The notes below the pieces were generated by a model. That model was not told the origin of the DNA. It saw only the letters and a list, made by a program, of their open reading frames with translations, and made no database searches. Made by a program: the position numbers and the translations under genes. From Streptomyces sp. NA04227 (GTDB taxonomy: Bacteria > Actinomycetota > Actinomycetes > Streptomycetales > Streptomycetaceae): a DNA stretch of 64,000 bases. The first letter of the stretch is position 1. The number at the start of each line of letters is the position of its first letter. Shown here one piece after another: positions 20,186-28,877 of the stretch. The stretch lies in the NCBI RefSeq assembly GCF_013364195.1, contig NZ_CP054918.1, positions 6,127,001 through 6,191,000 of the forward strand, given 5' to 3'.

Positions 20186-21019
20186 GTGAAGGTCTACATC
20201 AGTGCCGACATGGAGGGCGTGACCGGGCTGGTCGACGCCGAGGACGTGCAGATGGGCGGGCGCGACTACGAGCGCGGCCGGGAGATGATGACCGAGGACG
20301 TCAACGCGGCGGTGCGCGGGGCGCTGGCCGCGGGCGCCACCGAGGTGTTGGTGAACGACGCCCACAGCACGATGCGCAATCTGCTCGCCGACCGTATCCA
20401 CCCCGAGGCCGTCCTGGTCCGCGGCAAGCCCAAGCGGATGGGCATGCTCGAAGGCCTGGACGCGGACTTCGGCGCGGTGTTGTGCGTCGGCTATCACGCG
20501 CGGGCCGGAGAACTGGGGGTCCTCAGCCACAGCTACATGGGCCACGAGATCGAGGACATGTGGCTGGACGACCGCCTGGTCGGTGAGTTCGGCTTCGCGC
20601 ACGCGACGGCAGCCGCCATGGGCGTGCCGGTGGTGATGCTCTCCGGCGACGACGTGGCCTGCGCGGAGGCCACGGCCTGGGACCCGGCGGTGATCACCGC
20701 CCCGGTCAAGTACGCCAAGGACCGCTTCGCCGCCGAACTGCGCCCGATGACCGAGGCGCGCAAGGCGATCGAGGAGGCCGCGGCCGAAGGCGTACGGGGC
20801 GCCGCGCACGCGGTCCCGGTGGGCATGGGCGAGGAGCTCACGCTGTCCGTCCGCTGGCAGTCGGCGACGGTCGCCGCCCAGCTCGAAGGCATCCCGGGGG
20901 TGACCCGGCAGGACGCGCGTACGGTGCGGGTCAGCGGTCCGGTCACCGAGCTCTACCGGCTGTTCTACGTGTTCACGAAGGTCGCGACGGCGGTGTCGGG
21001 GCAGCGGCCGTACTGCTGA
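20186..21019 (+). CDS. M55 family D-aminopeptidase-like protein
   Basis: A 277-residue zinc peptidase from GTG 20186 with GAGAGG upstream. It starts VKVYISADMEGVTGLV, where the Asp and Glu are zinc ligands in DppA-type enzymes, and has EVLVNDAHSTMRNLL with the His ligand, GYHARAGELGVLSHSYMG and LSGDDVACAEA. These match the peptidase M55 family, whose model member is the dipeptide-cleaving D-aminopeptidase of Bacillus. Likely role: hydrolysis of D-amino acid-containing or other small peptides in the cytoplasm. Its gene follows the Pycsar-like gene by about 70 bp on the same strand and precedes cassette B by about 100 bp. Confidence 0.88.
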   Translation: MKVYISADMEGVTGLVDAEDVQMGGRDYERGREMMTEDVNAAVRGALAAGATEVLVNDAHSTMRNLLADRIHPEAVLVRGKPKRMGMLEGLDADFGAVLCVGYHARAGELGVLSHSYMGHEIEDMWLDDRLVGEFGFAHATAAAMGVPVVMLSGDDVACAEATAWDPAVITAPVKYAKDRFAAELRPMTEARKAIEEAAAEGVRGAAHAVPVGMGEELTLSVRWQSATVAAQLEGIPGVTRQDARTVRVSGPVTELYRLFYVFTKVATAVSGQRPYC

Positions 21020-21121
21020 GCGGAAACCTGACCGCCCTCGGCCCGGTGGACGGCAGCCGATCGGCAGCCGCGCGACGGACTAGTGTGACGGCAACGATCA
21101 CGGCCGAGCCGGGAGTGAAGC

Positions 21122-22393
21122 ATGATCACGCAGATTCGGATCGACGGCTTCAAGTCGTTCCGGGACTTCCGGCTCGACGTACCGCCGACCTTGATCATGC
21201 TGGGACCGAACGGCGCGGGAAAGTCGAACCTGCTGGATGCTCTGCGGCTGGTGGCGGCGGCAGTGGGTGGCGGCCTCGCCGACACGGCGCGCGGCGACTC
21301 GCGTCTGACGCCCGGCGCACTCCTCCATCGGTTCGGGCCTCAAAGCGAGGACAGGGCCGAGGAGTTCGTCGTCGAAGTGTCCGCTGTCTCGCTCTGCGAC
21401 TACGGCCCGCTTCCCATCACCGTGCGTCTCTCCATGCAAGCCCTGCCCATGACGCCTCCAGTGCTCGGAGTGGGCGAGTGCAGCGTCAGGCTGGGCGACT
21501 TGCCCGCGCCGGGGGCGACAGGACCGTACTCCCGGTCCGAACTGCGCGAGGCGATGGACGAGTTCTCTCTGCTGGCCCGTGACACACGTGGCACGAAGGC
21601 CCACCTGGACGTGGGGAAGATGCAGTTGGGTGTCGTGGATTCGGCTGTGGTGCTGCGAGCGGGCGTGGAGGAAGCACGGGGGCTGCTGCGCCGCCTCGCC
21701 CTGGCGGAGAGCGCGTCCTGGTCCTCCCTCGTACTCGACCCGGTCGTCATGCGCCAGCCGTCGGCGGGGCTCTCACGCCCCGAACTCGGCGTGGACGGCG
21801 GGTACTTGGCGGCAGTTCTCGCCCGTATCCGCTCGGACTCCCCGGCTGCCTGGCGGCGGCTCCTCGGCGACCTCGCCTCCCTCGTGGACGGCGTCGAGGA
21901 TGTGCGCACCGTGTCCGACGAGCGGCGCCAGGAACTCGACTTCGAAGTGCTCTTCAGTCACACCGGCTGGTGCGCCCCGCCGATGCTGTCCGACGGGACC
22001 CTGCGGATGATCGGTCTGCTCGCGGCGGCCGCCGACCCTCTCCGCGCCCCGACCGTGTGCGTGGAGGAGATCGAGAACGGCATGTACCCGGAGAGAGTGG
22101 CCGAACTGGTGCGGCGCCTCGGCAGAGCCGGGCCGGACGGCGCCGCGCGCCAGTTGATCGCCACCACCCACTCACCCGCCCTGCTCGCGGCCCTGCGTCA
22201 CGACCTGAGCGGCAGCCTGGTCTTCCTCGACCAGGCCGATCACGTCGACCCCGTGCGCCGTACCGTCTCGCGTACCACGGTGGCCCGGCCCTTGCGCGCG
22301 TACGACCCGGACCGGGCTCCGGGGGAGACGGTCTCGCCCGAGTCCGTCGATCGGCTCCTGCGCCGCTTGGGTCGGGGGGAGGGGACGGCGTGA
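21122..22393 (+). CDS. AAA/ABC-type (OLD-like) ATPase, cassette B
   Basis: A 423-residue ATPase paralogous to the one at 13017. ATG 21122 follows GGGAG. It begins MITQIRIDGFKSFRDFRLDV, nearly the same as its paralogue, with Walker A GPNGAGKS at about 28-35. A signature-like LSDGTLRMIGLL replaces SGGTLR, Walker B is CVEEIENGMYP and the switch His is in ATTHSPALL. The central region (about 60-280) differs from cassette A and is longer by some 50 residues, which suggests a sensor part under divergent selection. The following gene overlaps by 4 bases. Role in phage defence is inferred from the pairing only. Confidence 0.8.
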   Translation: MITQIRIDGFKSFRDFRLDVPPTLIMLGPNGAGKSNLLDALRLVAAAVGGGLADTARGDSRLTPGALLHRFGPQSEDRAEEFVVEVSAVSLCDYGPLPITVRLSMQALPMTPPVLGVGECSVRLGDLPAPGATGPYSRSELREAMDEFSLLARDTRGTKAHLDVGKMQLGVVDSAVVLRAGVEEARGLLRRLALAESASWSSLVLDPVVMRQPSAGLSRPELGVDGGYLAAVLARIRSDSPAAWRRLLGDLASLVDGVEDVRTVSDERRQELDFEVLFSHTGWCAPPMLSDGTLRMIGLLAAAADPLRAPTVCVEEIENGMYPERVAELVRRLGRAGPDGAARQLIATTHSPALLAALRHDLSGSLVFLDQADHVDPVRRTVSRTTVARPLRAYDPDRAPGETVSPESVDRLLRRLGRGEGTA

Positions 22394-23055
22394 GGTACCG
22401 CCCTTTACAGCCCGGCCTGATGGTCGAGGGCAACAGCGACGAGCCGTATCTGAAGAACCTGGTGCGCCGTCAACTGAGCGCGCTGGTTCTCGCACACAGC
22501 ACACAGAGCGTCGAAGTGCTGCCCTGTCTGGTCTCGGACGTACGGACCACGCAGGCGGAGGAGGTGGTGTTGCATGGCGCGGAGGACCTTGCCCGCGACT
22601 GTGACGTCCTCTTCCTGCACGGTGACGCGGATGCCAGGGACAGGACCGCGAAGCTGGTGACCCGGCTCGGTGACCGCGCGGGCACGCTCCGCCGCACGGC
22701 CACTCCGGTTCCTGTCGTGACCGTGCTCATGACGGAGTCGTGGATGCTCGCGGACCGGACGGCTCTGGAATCCGTGATGACGGGGCGCAGGATCGAGGGC
22801 TACCCGTATGCCCGGCCCGCAGCCGTCGAGACGCGGGTGAGTGTGAAGGGTGCGCGGGGTGTGAGCGGCAGGGAGAAGCTGGATCCCAAGCAGGTCTGGA
22901 AGGCCCTGCTCGGCGACGATGCCCACGATGCTCTGTCCGACGCGGCGGAACTCCTTGTCCGCCGTACCGATCTCTCGGTGTTGGACGCCGTGCCCTCGTA
23001 CCGCCAGTGGTCCGCGGATACGGAGGCAGCCCTGAGGGACCTCGGTTACCTGTGA
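22390..23055 (+). CDS. TOPRIM-like partner, cassette B
   Basis: A 221-residue protein from GTG 22390, overlapping the ATPase stop as GTGA, with a GGGGGAGGGG site ahead. Motifs: LMVEGNSDEPYL with Glu13 and Asp17, VLFLHGDADARD with Asp79 and Asp81, VLMTESWMLAD, KLDPKQVWKALLG and VPSYRQWSADTEAALRDLGYL. Glu followed later by Asp-x-Asp is the TOPRIM catalytic pattern. The positions of Glu13 and Asp17 are identical in the cassette A partner, and the [11 protein letters not shown] and VPxYxxW motifs are shared, so the two cassettes descend from one ancestor. Unlike A, this copy keeps both acids of the Asp-x-Asp pair. Confidence 0.78.
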   Translation: MRYRPLQPGLMVEGNSDEPYLKNLVRRQLSALVLAHSTQSVEVLPCLVSDVRTTQAEEVVLHGAEDLARDCDVLFLHGDADARDRTAKLVTRLGDRAGTLRRTATPVPVVTVLMTESWMLADRTALESVMTGRRIEGYPYARPAAVETRVSVKGARGVSGREKLDPKQVWKALLGDDAHDALSDAAELLVRRTDLSVLDAVPSYRQWSADTEAALRDLGYL

Positions 23056-23238
23056 CCACGCCGCCGGACTTCGTCCTCACGCCCTCCTTGGTTCTCCGTG
23101 AGGACGATCACACGACAGATTCCGTTTACCGCACAACCTTCCGCACCCTCCGTTGATCATTCCTGTGCACCACCGCACACGGGTGCCCCCGTCGCCCGCT
23201 CGCGGCCGCGGGGCAGCTCAGCTCCACCGGAGGGTTCA

Positions 23239-24267
23239 ATGAGGCTCCATCGTCTTCTGGCGACCGCGGCTGTCACGGCAGTCGTCGGACCCGTAGCGCT
23301 GTTCGTGGCTCCGGTCGCGTACGCGGAGGGGGAGGAGCCCGGCGCCGCCAGCCCCTCGGCCTCGGTCGCCCCCACGACGCCCGCCCCCACGTCCGCGGCA
23401 CCCACCCCGCCCGCACCCTCCGCTTCGGAGTCCGCGAAGCCGACCGCCTCCGAGTCGGCGAAGCCGAGTGCCGAGCCGTCGCCGACGTACACGCGTCCGA
23501 CGTTCTGCTCCGGCATCCCGGAGGAGGAGCGCGGCAAGACCTCGCTGCGCGGGCTGCCCAGCAAGATCGTCGCCGGGTCCGGCTGGCACGACTTCACCTA
23601 CCGGGTGACCAATGTGTCCGAGACCAAGGTGATGGAGACCGTGGTCTCCCTCTACCTCGGCACCGCCGATCCGAAGCTCGACGACATCGCCGAACTGGCC
23701 GTCACGGTCGAGTGGTTCGACCCGGCGGCCGGAAAGTGGAAGGCCATCGAAGGCGACGGCGCCGAGGTGCTCGGCAACGAGGAGTTCGCCACCGTCGAGA
23801 CCCTCGAGCCCGGGGAGTACGCGGACGCCAAGATGCGGATCAAGGTCGGAGGCGACGCCAAGGCGGGGACCGGCTACTTCTTCACGATCGGCCACTCGTA
23901 CGGCGAGGACGGCCAGTGCGGCTTCGACGACATCAGCCGGTTCGACTTCACGGTCCTCGCGCGCGGCAGCGAGCCCGGCCCGGTCGACGAGGCCGAGGGC
24001 AAGCCGGGCACGGTCGACGACATTGGCGGTGACAAGGGTGAGGGCGGCACCTCCGGTGGTTCCGGGAGCCGTGGCGGCGAGGGGCGCGGCGGGAACGGTC
24101 CCGCAGCGCAGGGCCGTCTCGGCGAGATCCCGGTCAGCGGCAAGCTCGCCCAGACCGGTTCCTCCAGCGCCGTACCGACCTTCGCGGTGATCGGTGGCGT
24201 GGCGGTGGCCGCGGGTGCCGGGGCCGTTCTCGTGGCGCGGCGGCGCAAGGCCGGGTCGGTCGCGTAG
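23239..24267 (+). CDS. Secreted LAXTG sortase-anchored surface protein
   Basis: A 342-residue precursor from ATG 23239, six bases or less from a GGAGGG site. A signal peptide of about 30 residues ends near PVAYAEG. Residues about 30-80 are a Pro/Ala/Ser/Thr/Lys spacer with the phrase SESAKP repeated. A compact domain follows (about 85-250) with two cysteines, FCSGIP and GQCGFDD, which could form a disulphide. A Gly/Ser-rich stretch leads to the anchor LAQTG, then a membrane helix and a basic tail RRRK. LAXTG sites are typical of Streptomyces class E sortase substrates, so it should be linked to the cell wall. No sortase gene is in the window. Confidence 0.88.
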   Translation: MRLHRLLATAAVTAVVGPVALFVAPVAYAEGEEPGAASPSASVAPTTPAPTSAAPTPPAPSASESAKPTASESAKPSAEPSPTYTRPTFCSGIPEEERGKTSLRGLPSKIVAGSGWHDFTYRVTNVSETKVMETVVSLYLGTADPKLDDIAELAVTVEWFDPAAGKWKAIEGDGAEVLGNEEFATVETLEPGEYADAKMRIKVGGDAKAGTGYFFTIGHSYGEDGQCGFDDISRFDFTVLARGSEPGPVDEAEGKPGTVDDIGGDKGEGGTSGGSGSRGGEGRGGNGPAAQGRLGEIPVSGKLAQTGSSSAVPTFAVIGGVAVAAGAGAVLVARRRKAGSVA

Positions 24268-24347
24268 ACGTCGGTCGCGTAGAGGCCTGTCGTAGAGACC
24301 TGTCGTGTAGGCACTGGTCCTGACGCGGCCGCGCATCGGGCGCGGCG

Positions 24348-24396
24348 CGGTCACACGTCGGGGCGACACGGTCACACATCGGGGCGGTACGGTCAC
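24348..24396. repeat. 21-bp imperfect tandem repeat
   Basis: CGGTCACACRTCGGGGCG begins at 24348 and 24369, and a shortened third unit CGGTCAC begins at 24390. Period 21 bp. It is in the 370-bp gap between the sortase substrate and the Gre-like fragment; no other gene is seen in that gap. Confidence 0.7.
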
Positions 24397-24590
24397 GGGC
24401 TCCGCCCGCCGTGCCGCCCCGAGTCGCGTCCTCCCCGCTCCCTCTCCCCGTGCCTCCGCTGTGCACCCTCCTGGCGGCCACTGAGCTGCGCTCCCGGCCA
24501 GGGCGCGTCTTGATGTGATCTTCTGCGGTTCGTATCCGGCTGGTACGTTCGTCCGCTGCACCAAGATCACTACTGGTGTACGCATGTGAC

Positions 24591-24619
24591 GCAACGGCCC
24601 GGTGACCAAAGGCCGTTGC
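24591..24619 (+). promoter_or_regulatory. Hairpin just upstream of the Gre-like ribosome site
   Basis: GCAACGGCC at 24591-24599 pairs perfectly with GGCCGTTGC at 24611-24619 around an 11-base loop; GGAGGAG of the Gre-like gene follows within about ten bases. It could be a terminator of upstream transcription or a structure affecting translation start. Confidence 0.5.
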
Positions 24620-24637
24620 TTATGGAGGAGTCAGCAG

Positions 24638-24898
24638 ATGGTTGAGCAGACGGCGTTCTCGGGGGACGACTCGGATGACGAGGAAGTGACGTTCTCGGCC
24701 GAGGAGCTTCAGGGGCTGAAGGACGAGCTGCAGACGCGCACCACCGTGACCCGGGAGGAGATCGAGAAGCGGCTGGAGACGGAACGCGCGAATGGGGACC
24801 TGCGCGAGAACGCCGGCTACGTAGCGGCTCGCGAGGAGAAGGGGAACAACGAATCCCGTATCCAGCAGCTTGAGTACCTGATCGCGAACGCGAAGGTC
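24638..24898 (+). pseudogene. Truncated GreA/GreB-like transcription factor (N-terminal coiled coil only)
   Basis: From ATG 24638, behind GGAGGAG, the frame encodes about 87 residues matching the Gre factor coiled coil: [40 protein letters not shown] and [13 protein letters not shown]. Gre factors insert this coil into the RNA polymerase secondary channel to trigger transcript cleavage. The acidic tip residues are present in the usual DLRENA loop. The C-terminal FKBP-like domain is missing: at about 24893 the homology stops, the frame runs on as noise to a stop at 25021, and recombinase-like coding appears in another frame. The start and ribosome site still look functional, so a short protein may be made. 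Confidence 0.65.
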
Positions 24899-25347
24899 AC
24901 CGCATCGTCCGGCTCAGCGTCGACGACGTGGTCCACGACGGCGGCACCGTGCTGCTACGGCTCGGTGAACCCGCCTCGCCCGTTCCCGCACCGGTCGCCG
25001 CTCTGCTGCTGGAGCACATAGCGAACCGCGACAACATGAACACCGCCACCAACCCCGCCTCCCGATGGCTCTTCCCGGGCCGCCGGGCAGGACAGCCAGC
25101 CCGCCCCGACCACCTGTCCGCGCTCCTGAACGAGGCCGGGATCCCGGCCGCCGCAGCACGTGGCGCCGCCATCCGCCAGCAGCTCCTCGAACTGCCCGCT
25201 CCCGTCGTTGCCGACGCTCTCGGCTACCACAACAAGACCACCAGCCGCCTCATCAGAGAGACCGGCGGGACATGGAGCCGATACGCCGCTGGCGATCACA
25301 CAAGGTCACCGGCAAGCCGGCCTCCTCGGGAAGCCGGCGGCAGTTGA
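24892..25347 (+). pseudogene. 5'-truncated recombinase/integrase-like remnant A
   Basis: In the frame through base 24892 about 150 codons read as protein, starting abruptly at the Gre junction with [20 protein letters not shown], then NTATNPASRWLFPGRRAGQP, HLSALLNEAGIP, AAIRQQLLELPAPVVADALG and GTWSRYAAGDHTRSP, with a TGA at 25345-25347. I remember this C-terminal pattern from Streptomyces proteins annotated as site-specific integrases; SRWLFPG, an AIRQQLL segment and VxDxLGYH are the tyrosine-recombinase-like landmarks. The N-terminal half and any start codon are absent, so it is a remnant. A related 3' end lies at 26053-26188. Confidence 0.6.
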
Positions 25348-25377
25348 CTACGAGAGCCCACAGCAGAAGGCCATGCT

Positions 25378-26031
25378 CTAGCGGAGACGGGCCAGCAAGT
25401 GGGCATCCAGGAAGCCCCGCTCGGAGGCCGGGTCGTGGAGCAGCCGCGCGAATGTGACGAACCCGGCCCCGGCCAGCAACTCGGCGAAGCGGTCCGCCGG
25501 CCAGCTATAGGCGGGTGTCACCTTGTGGTCGAAGCGGACCGGCTCGGGCGCGTCGGTCCCGAAGAACGAGACCAGGAGAAGGCCCCCCGGCGCCAGGACA
25601 CGCGCCTGCTCGGCGAGCAGCGCGGGTAGTTCCCCAGGAGGGGTATGGATCATCGAGTAGTGGGCCAGCACGCCGCCGAGCGCGCCGTCCTCAACTGGGA
25701 GTTCCTCCATCCGGGCCTCATCGAACTTGAGCGCCGGATGGGCCCGCCGAGCGTGGTCGACCATGGCCGGAGAGAGGTCGAGCCCGAAGGCATCCAGCCC
25801 CAGGTCGTGCAGCATGGCCGTCAGATGTCCGGGCCCGCAGCCGACATCCGCCACCCGCGAATTCCCCGTTCCACGCACCAACTCGGCGAAGGTGCCGATC
25901 ATGTTCCGCGCGAACGGCTGCGTCTCCAGTCGATTAGCGAACATCGACGCATATAACTCGACGACCCCGTCGTAGGCCGTCCTGGTCTCGTCCTGGTGCT
26001 CCGCCACGGGAAGGAAGTTAACACCCCCCAT
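25378..26031 (-). CDS. Class I SAM-dependent methyltransferase
   Basis: A 217-residue methyltransferase of the Methyltransf_11/25 type. ATG at 26029-26031 is the longest start; GTG at 26005-26007 is possible and would remove eight residues. Motif I is VADVGCGPGHLTAML, followed by LGLDLSPAMVDHARR (motif post I), a central FDEARMEELPVEDGALGGVLAHYSMIH and VLAPGGLLLVSFF. No substrate can be named. It is on the opposite strand to its neighbours and lies between two recombinase-like 3' remnants (24892-25347 and 26053-26188), which suggests it came or was rearranged with mobile DNA. Codon use is slightly less extreme than in core genes. Confidence 0.88.
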   Translation of the reverse strand: MGGVNFLPVAEHQDETRTAYDGVVELYASMFANRLETQPFARNMIGTFAELVRGTGNSRVADVGCGPGHLTAMLHDLGLDAFGLDLSPAMVDHARRAHPALKFDEARMEELPVEDGALGGVLAHYSMIHTPPGELPALLAEQARVLAPGGLLLVSFFGTDAPEPVRFDHKVTPAYSWPADRFAELLAGAGFVTFARLLHDPASERGFLDAHLLARLR

Positions 26032-26052
26032 TCTCAGCTGTTCTCCGGCCCC

Positions 26053-26188
26053 GTGCCGAATCCTGCGCCGTCGTATCGGACTCGCTCGGCTACCAGGACA
26101 AGGCCATCACCCGGTGGCGTGACAAGCCGCTGGCGACCACAGTCAGTCACCAGCTGGCTGGACTCCCCGGGGAACTGGCGACAGTTGA
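26053..26188 (+). pseudogene. Recombinase-like remnant B (3' end only)
   Basis: A short stretch resembling the end of remnant A. One frame gives VVSDSLGYQDKAIT, matching VVADALGYHNKTT; after a frameshift near 26120 the frame gives AGDHSQSPAGWTPRGTGDS and a TGA at 26186-26188, matching AAGDHTRSP and the family ending. The DNA from about 26128 to 26190 is also visibly similar to 25287-25350. The rest of the gap to 26465 shows no further gene. Confidence 0.5.
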
Positions 26189-26465
26189 TTAGGCGATCAC
26201 ACCAGTATGAGGCCCCTGCCCCGCGCCGTGACGCGACCCTCGACATGGTCCGGCGTGGCCCCCGACGCGCCCACCTATTTCCCCATCGATGTGACCACCG
26301 CCCCCTGTGACCAACCGCACCAAACCGACAAACGATCTCTTACTGCTGGAAGAGTGGATCCCTGTTGTTCTCATGCACTAGCGGGTGATCCGGTGACAAC
26401 CGGACATTGCGGCGACTGACTCCGCTGCTCCCCGACACGTCCTCGAACACTCAGGGAGCGCATCC

Positions 26466-28766
26466 GTGGCAGCACTCGCCCGGTGGTGCATCAGGCACCG
26501 ACTCCTCGCCGTACTGCTGTGGCTGCTCGCCCTCGGCGGGACGGCCACGGCCGCGGCGGTCACGGGGGCCGCGTACTCGAACGACTACGAGGTGCCGGGT
26601 ACCGAGTCCGGGCGGGCCACGCAGCTGCTGAACGACAACTTCGACCGGCTCGGCGGGGACAGCGACACCATCGTCTGGCACACCGCCAAGGGCGAGAGCG
26701 TACGCGCCGCCGATGTCGAGCAGACCATGACGCGGACCCTGGACGAGGTCGCCGAGCAGGGCAAGGTCGCCTCCGTGGCCAGCCCGTACGGCGAGCGCGG
26801 GGCCGGGCAGATCAGCGCGGACGGGCGGACCGCCTATGCCGTGGTGACCTACGACCGGCCGGTGGGCGAGCTGTCCAAGGCCGACGCGCAGGCCGTCGTG
26901 GACACGGCGGCCGAGGCCCGGACCGGCGGGCTCCAGGTCGAACTGGGTGGCAGCGCGGTGGCGCTCACCGAATCCCAGGGCGGGCACGTCGCGGAGATCG
27001 TCGGAGTCGGCGTCGCGGCAGTGGTCCTGTTCCTCGCCTTCGGCACGCTCTCCGCCTCCCTGCTGCCCATCGCGACCGCGCTGGTGAGCGTCGGCACCGC
27101 CTACGCGGGCATCGAACTGCTCGGGCATGTGATGACGGTCGCCGACTTCGCGCCGATGCTGGGCATGCTCATCGGGCTCGGCGTCGGTATCGACTACGCG
27201 CTGTTCATCGTCACCAGACACCGGCGCGGGCTCAAACGCGGACTGAGCGTGACCGACTCCGCCGCCGAGGCGGTCGCCACCACCGGGCGGGCCGTCGTGT
27301 TCGCCGGGGCCACGGTCTGTATCGCGCTGCTCGGCATGCTCATCCTGCGGCTCAGCTTCCTGAACGGCGTGGCCATCGCGGCGAGCCTCACCGTGGTACT
27401 CACCGTCGCCGCTTCCGTGACCCTGCTGCCCGCGCTGCTCTCGCTGATCGGGATGCGCGCGCTGAGCCGCCGCGAGCGGCGCAGGCTCGCCGAGCAGGGC
27501 CCGCGGCCCGAGCTGCCGACCGGGCTCGCCGCCCGCTGGTCCGCGTTCGTGGAACGGTGGCCCAAGCTGCTCGGCGTACTCGCCATGGCGGTCATGGCCG
27601 TGCTCTCGCTGCCCACCCTCTCGCTGCACCTGGGCAGCTCCGACCAGGGCAACAAGCCCGAGTCGAGCACCACCCGCCAGGCCTACGACCTGCTCGCCGA
27701 CGGCTTCGGCCCCGGCGTCAACGGTCCGCTCACCCTGGTCAGCGAGGTCGACGGCGCCCCCGACCGGCTCGCCCTGGACAACCTCGGCCGCAGCCTTCAG
27801 GGCACACCGGGCGTCGACTCGGTCAGCCCGGTCACGTACAACGCGGACGGCGACGCCGGATATCTGACCGTCCAGCCGACCACCTCCCCGCAGTCCAAGC
27901 AGACTAGCGAACTCGTGGACGAACTGCGCGGCGAGGTCCTGCCGCGCGCCGAGTCCGGCACCTCGCTCGACGTCCACGTGGGCGGCGTGACCGCCGGTTA
28001 CGACGACTTCGCGGACATCATCCTCGGCAAGCTGCCGCTGTTCATCGGCGTCGTCATCGGCTTCGGCTGTCTGCTGCTCCTGCTCGCGTTCCGCTCGGTC
28101 GGTATTCCGCTCAAGGCCGCGGTGATGAACGTGGCGGCGGTGTCGGCCGCCTTCGGGATCGTGGTCGCGATCTTCCAGTTCGGCTGGGGGAGCGAGCTGC
28201 TCGGCCTCGGCGGAGCCGGGCCCATCGAGCCCTTCCTGCCGGTGATCATGGTCTCGGTGCTCTTCGGCCTCTCCATGGACTACCAGGTCTTCCTGGTCAG
28301 CCGGATGTACGAGGAGTGGCTGGAGACGGGTGACAACCGGCGGGCGGTACGCGTCGGCCTGGCCGAGACCAGCCGTGTGATCAACTCGGCGGCCGTCATC
28401 ATGATTTCGGTCTTCCTCGCCTTCGTACTGAGCGGCGACCGGGTCATCGCGATGTTCGGCATCGGCCTCGCCGCCGCCGTCGCCCTGGACGCCTTCGTCC
28501 TGCGCACCCTCCTCGTACCGGCCCTCATGCACCTGCTCGGCGGCGCCAACTGGTGGCTGCCACGCTCGCTGGACCGGATCCTGCCGCGTATCAGCATCGA
28601 GGCGCCCGCGGGTGGGGTGGCGGGGCCGGAGGTGGTTGCGGTTCCCGGGCAGGTGGCTGTACCGGCGGTCGAGTCCATGTCCGTGGTGCCCGAGGTGGCC
28701 GATGCGTCCGACGTGCCTGACGCGCCCGATGTGGACACGGATGGGGATGCGCTGGTGAAGGGGTAG
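26466..28766 (+). CDS. MMPL-family RND exporter
   Basis: A 766-residue membrane protein from GTG 26466 with AGGGAG ahead. Layout fits an MMPL pump: helix one (about 12-32), an outside domain of about 130 residues, five helices (about 170-340) including GIDYALFIVTRHR, a cytoplasmic loop, a helix, a second outside domain, then five helices (about 515-690) with FGLSMDYQVFLVSRMYEEW. The Asp-Tyr pairs in GIDYALF and SMDYQVF are the proton relay seen in MmpL3. The tail is acidic and Val/Asp-rich. These pumps export lipids or hydrophobic products; substrate unknown. No TetR partner is adjacent. Confidence 0.92.
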   Translation: MAALARWCIRHRLLAVLLWLLALGGTATAAAVTGAAYSNDYEVPGTESGRATQLLNDNFDRLGGDSDTIVWHTAKGESVRAADVEQTMTRTLDEVAEQGKVASVASPYGERGAGQISADGRTAYAVVTYDRPVGELSKADAQAVVDTAAEARTGGLQVELGGSAVALTESQGGHVAEIVGVGVAAVVLFLAFGTLSASLLPIATALVSVGTAYAGIELLGHVMTVADFAPMLGMLIGLGVGIDYALFIVTRHRRGLKRGLSVTDSAAEAVATTGRAVVFAGATVCIALLGMLILRLSFLNGVAIAASLTVVLTVAASVTLLPALLSLIGMRALSRRERRRLAEQGPRPELPTGLAARWSAFVERWPKLLGVLAMAVMAVLSLPTLSLHLGSSDQGNKPESSTTRQAYDLLADGFGPGVNGPLTLVSEVDGAPDRLALDNLGRSLQGTPGVDSVSPVTYNADGDAGYLTVQPTTSPQSKQTSELVDELRGEVLPRAESGTSLDVHVGGVTAGYDDFADIILGKLPLFIGVVIGFGCLLLLLAFRSVGIPLKAAVMNVAAVSAAFGIVVAIFQFGWGSELLGLGGAGPIEPFLPVIMVSVLFGLSMDYQVFLVSRMYEEWLETGDNRRAVRVGLAETSRVINSAAVIMISVFLAFVLSGDRVIAMFGIGLAAAVALDAFVLRTLLVPALMHLLGGANWWLPRSLDRILPRISIEAPAGGVAGPEVVAVPGQVAVPAVESMSVVPEVADASDVPDAPDVDTDGDALVKG

Positions 28767-28877
28767 CGGGTGGCCCGGCAGGGCGCATCCGGCCGCCCAC
28801 AATTCCGTTGGGCTCAGGGCGAGTTCGTAGCAGGGTGTGCGGTATGACGACCAGCATGACGACCAACCGAAAGGGCC

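Noticed and set aside
24638..25021. Complete greA gene
   Set aside because: Only the N-terminal coiled coil is present; the C-terminal domain is missing and the frame after 24898 is noise.
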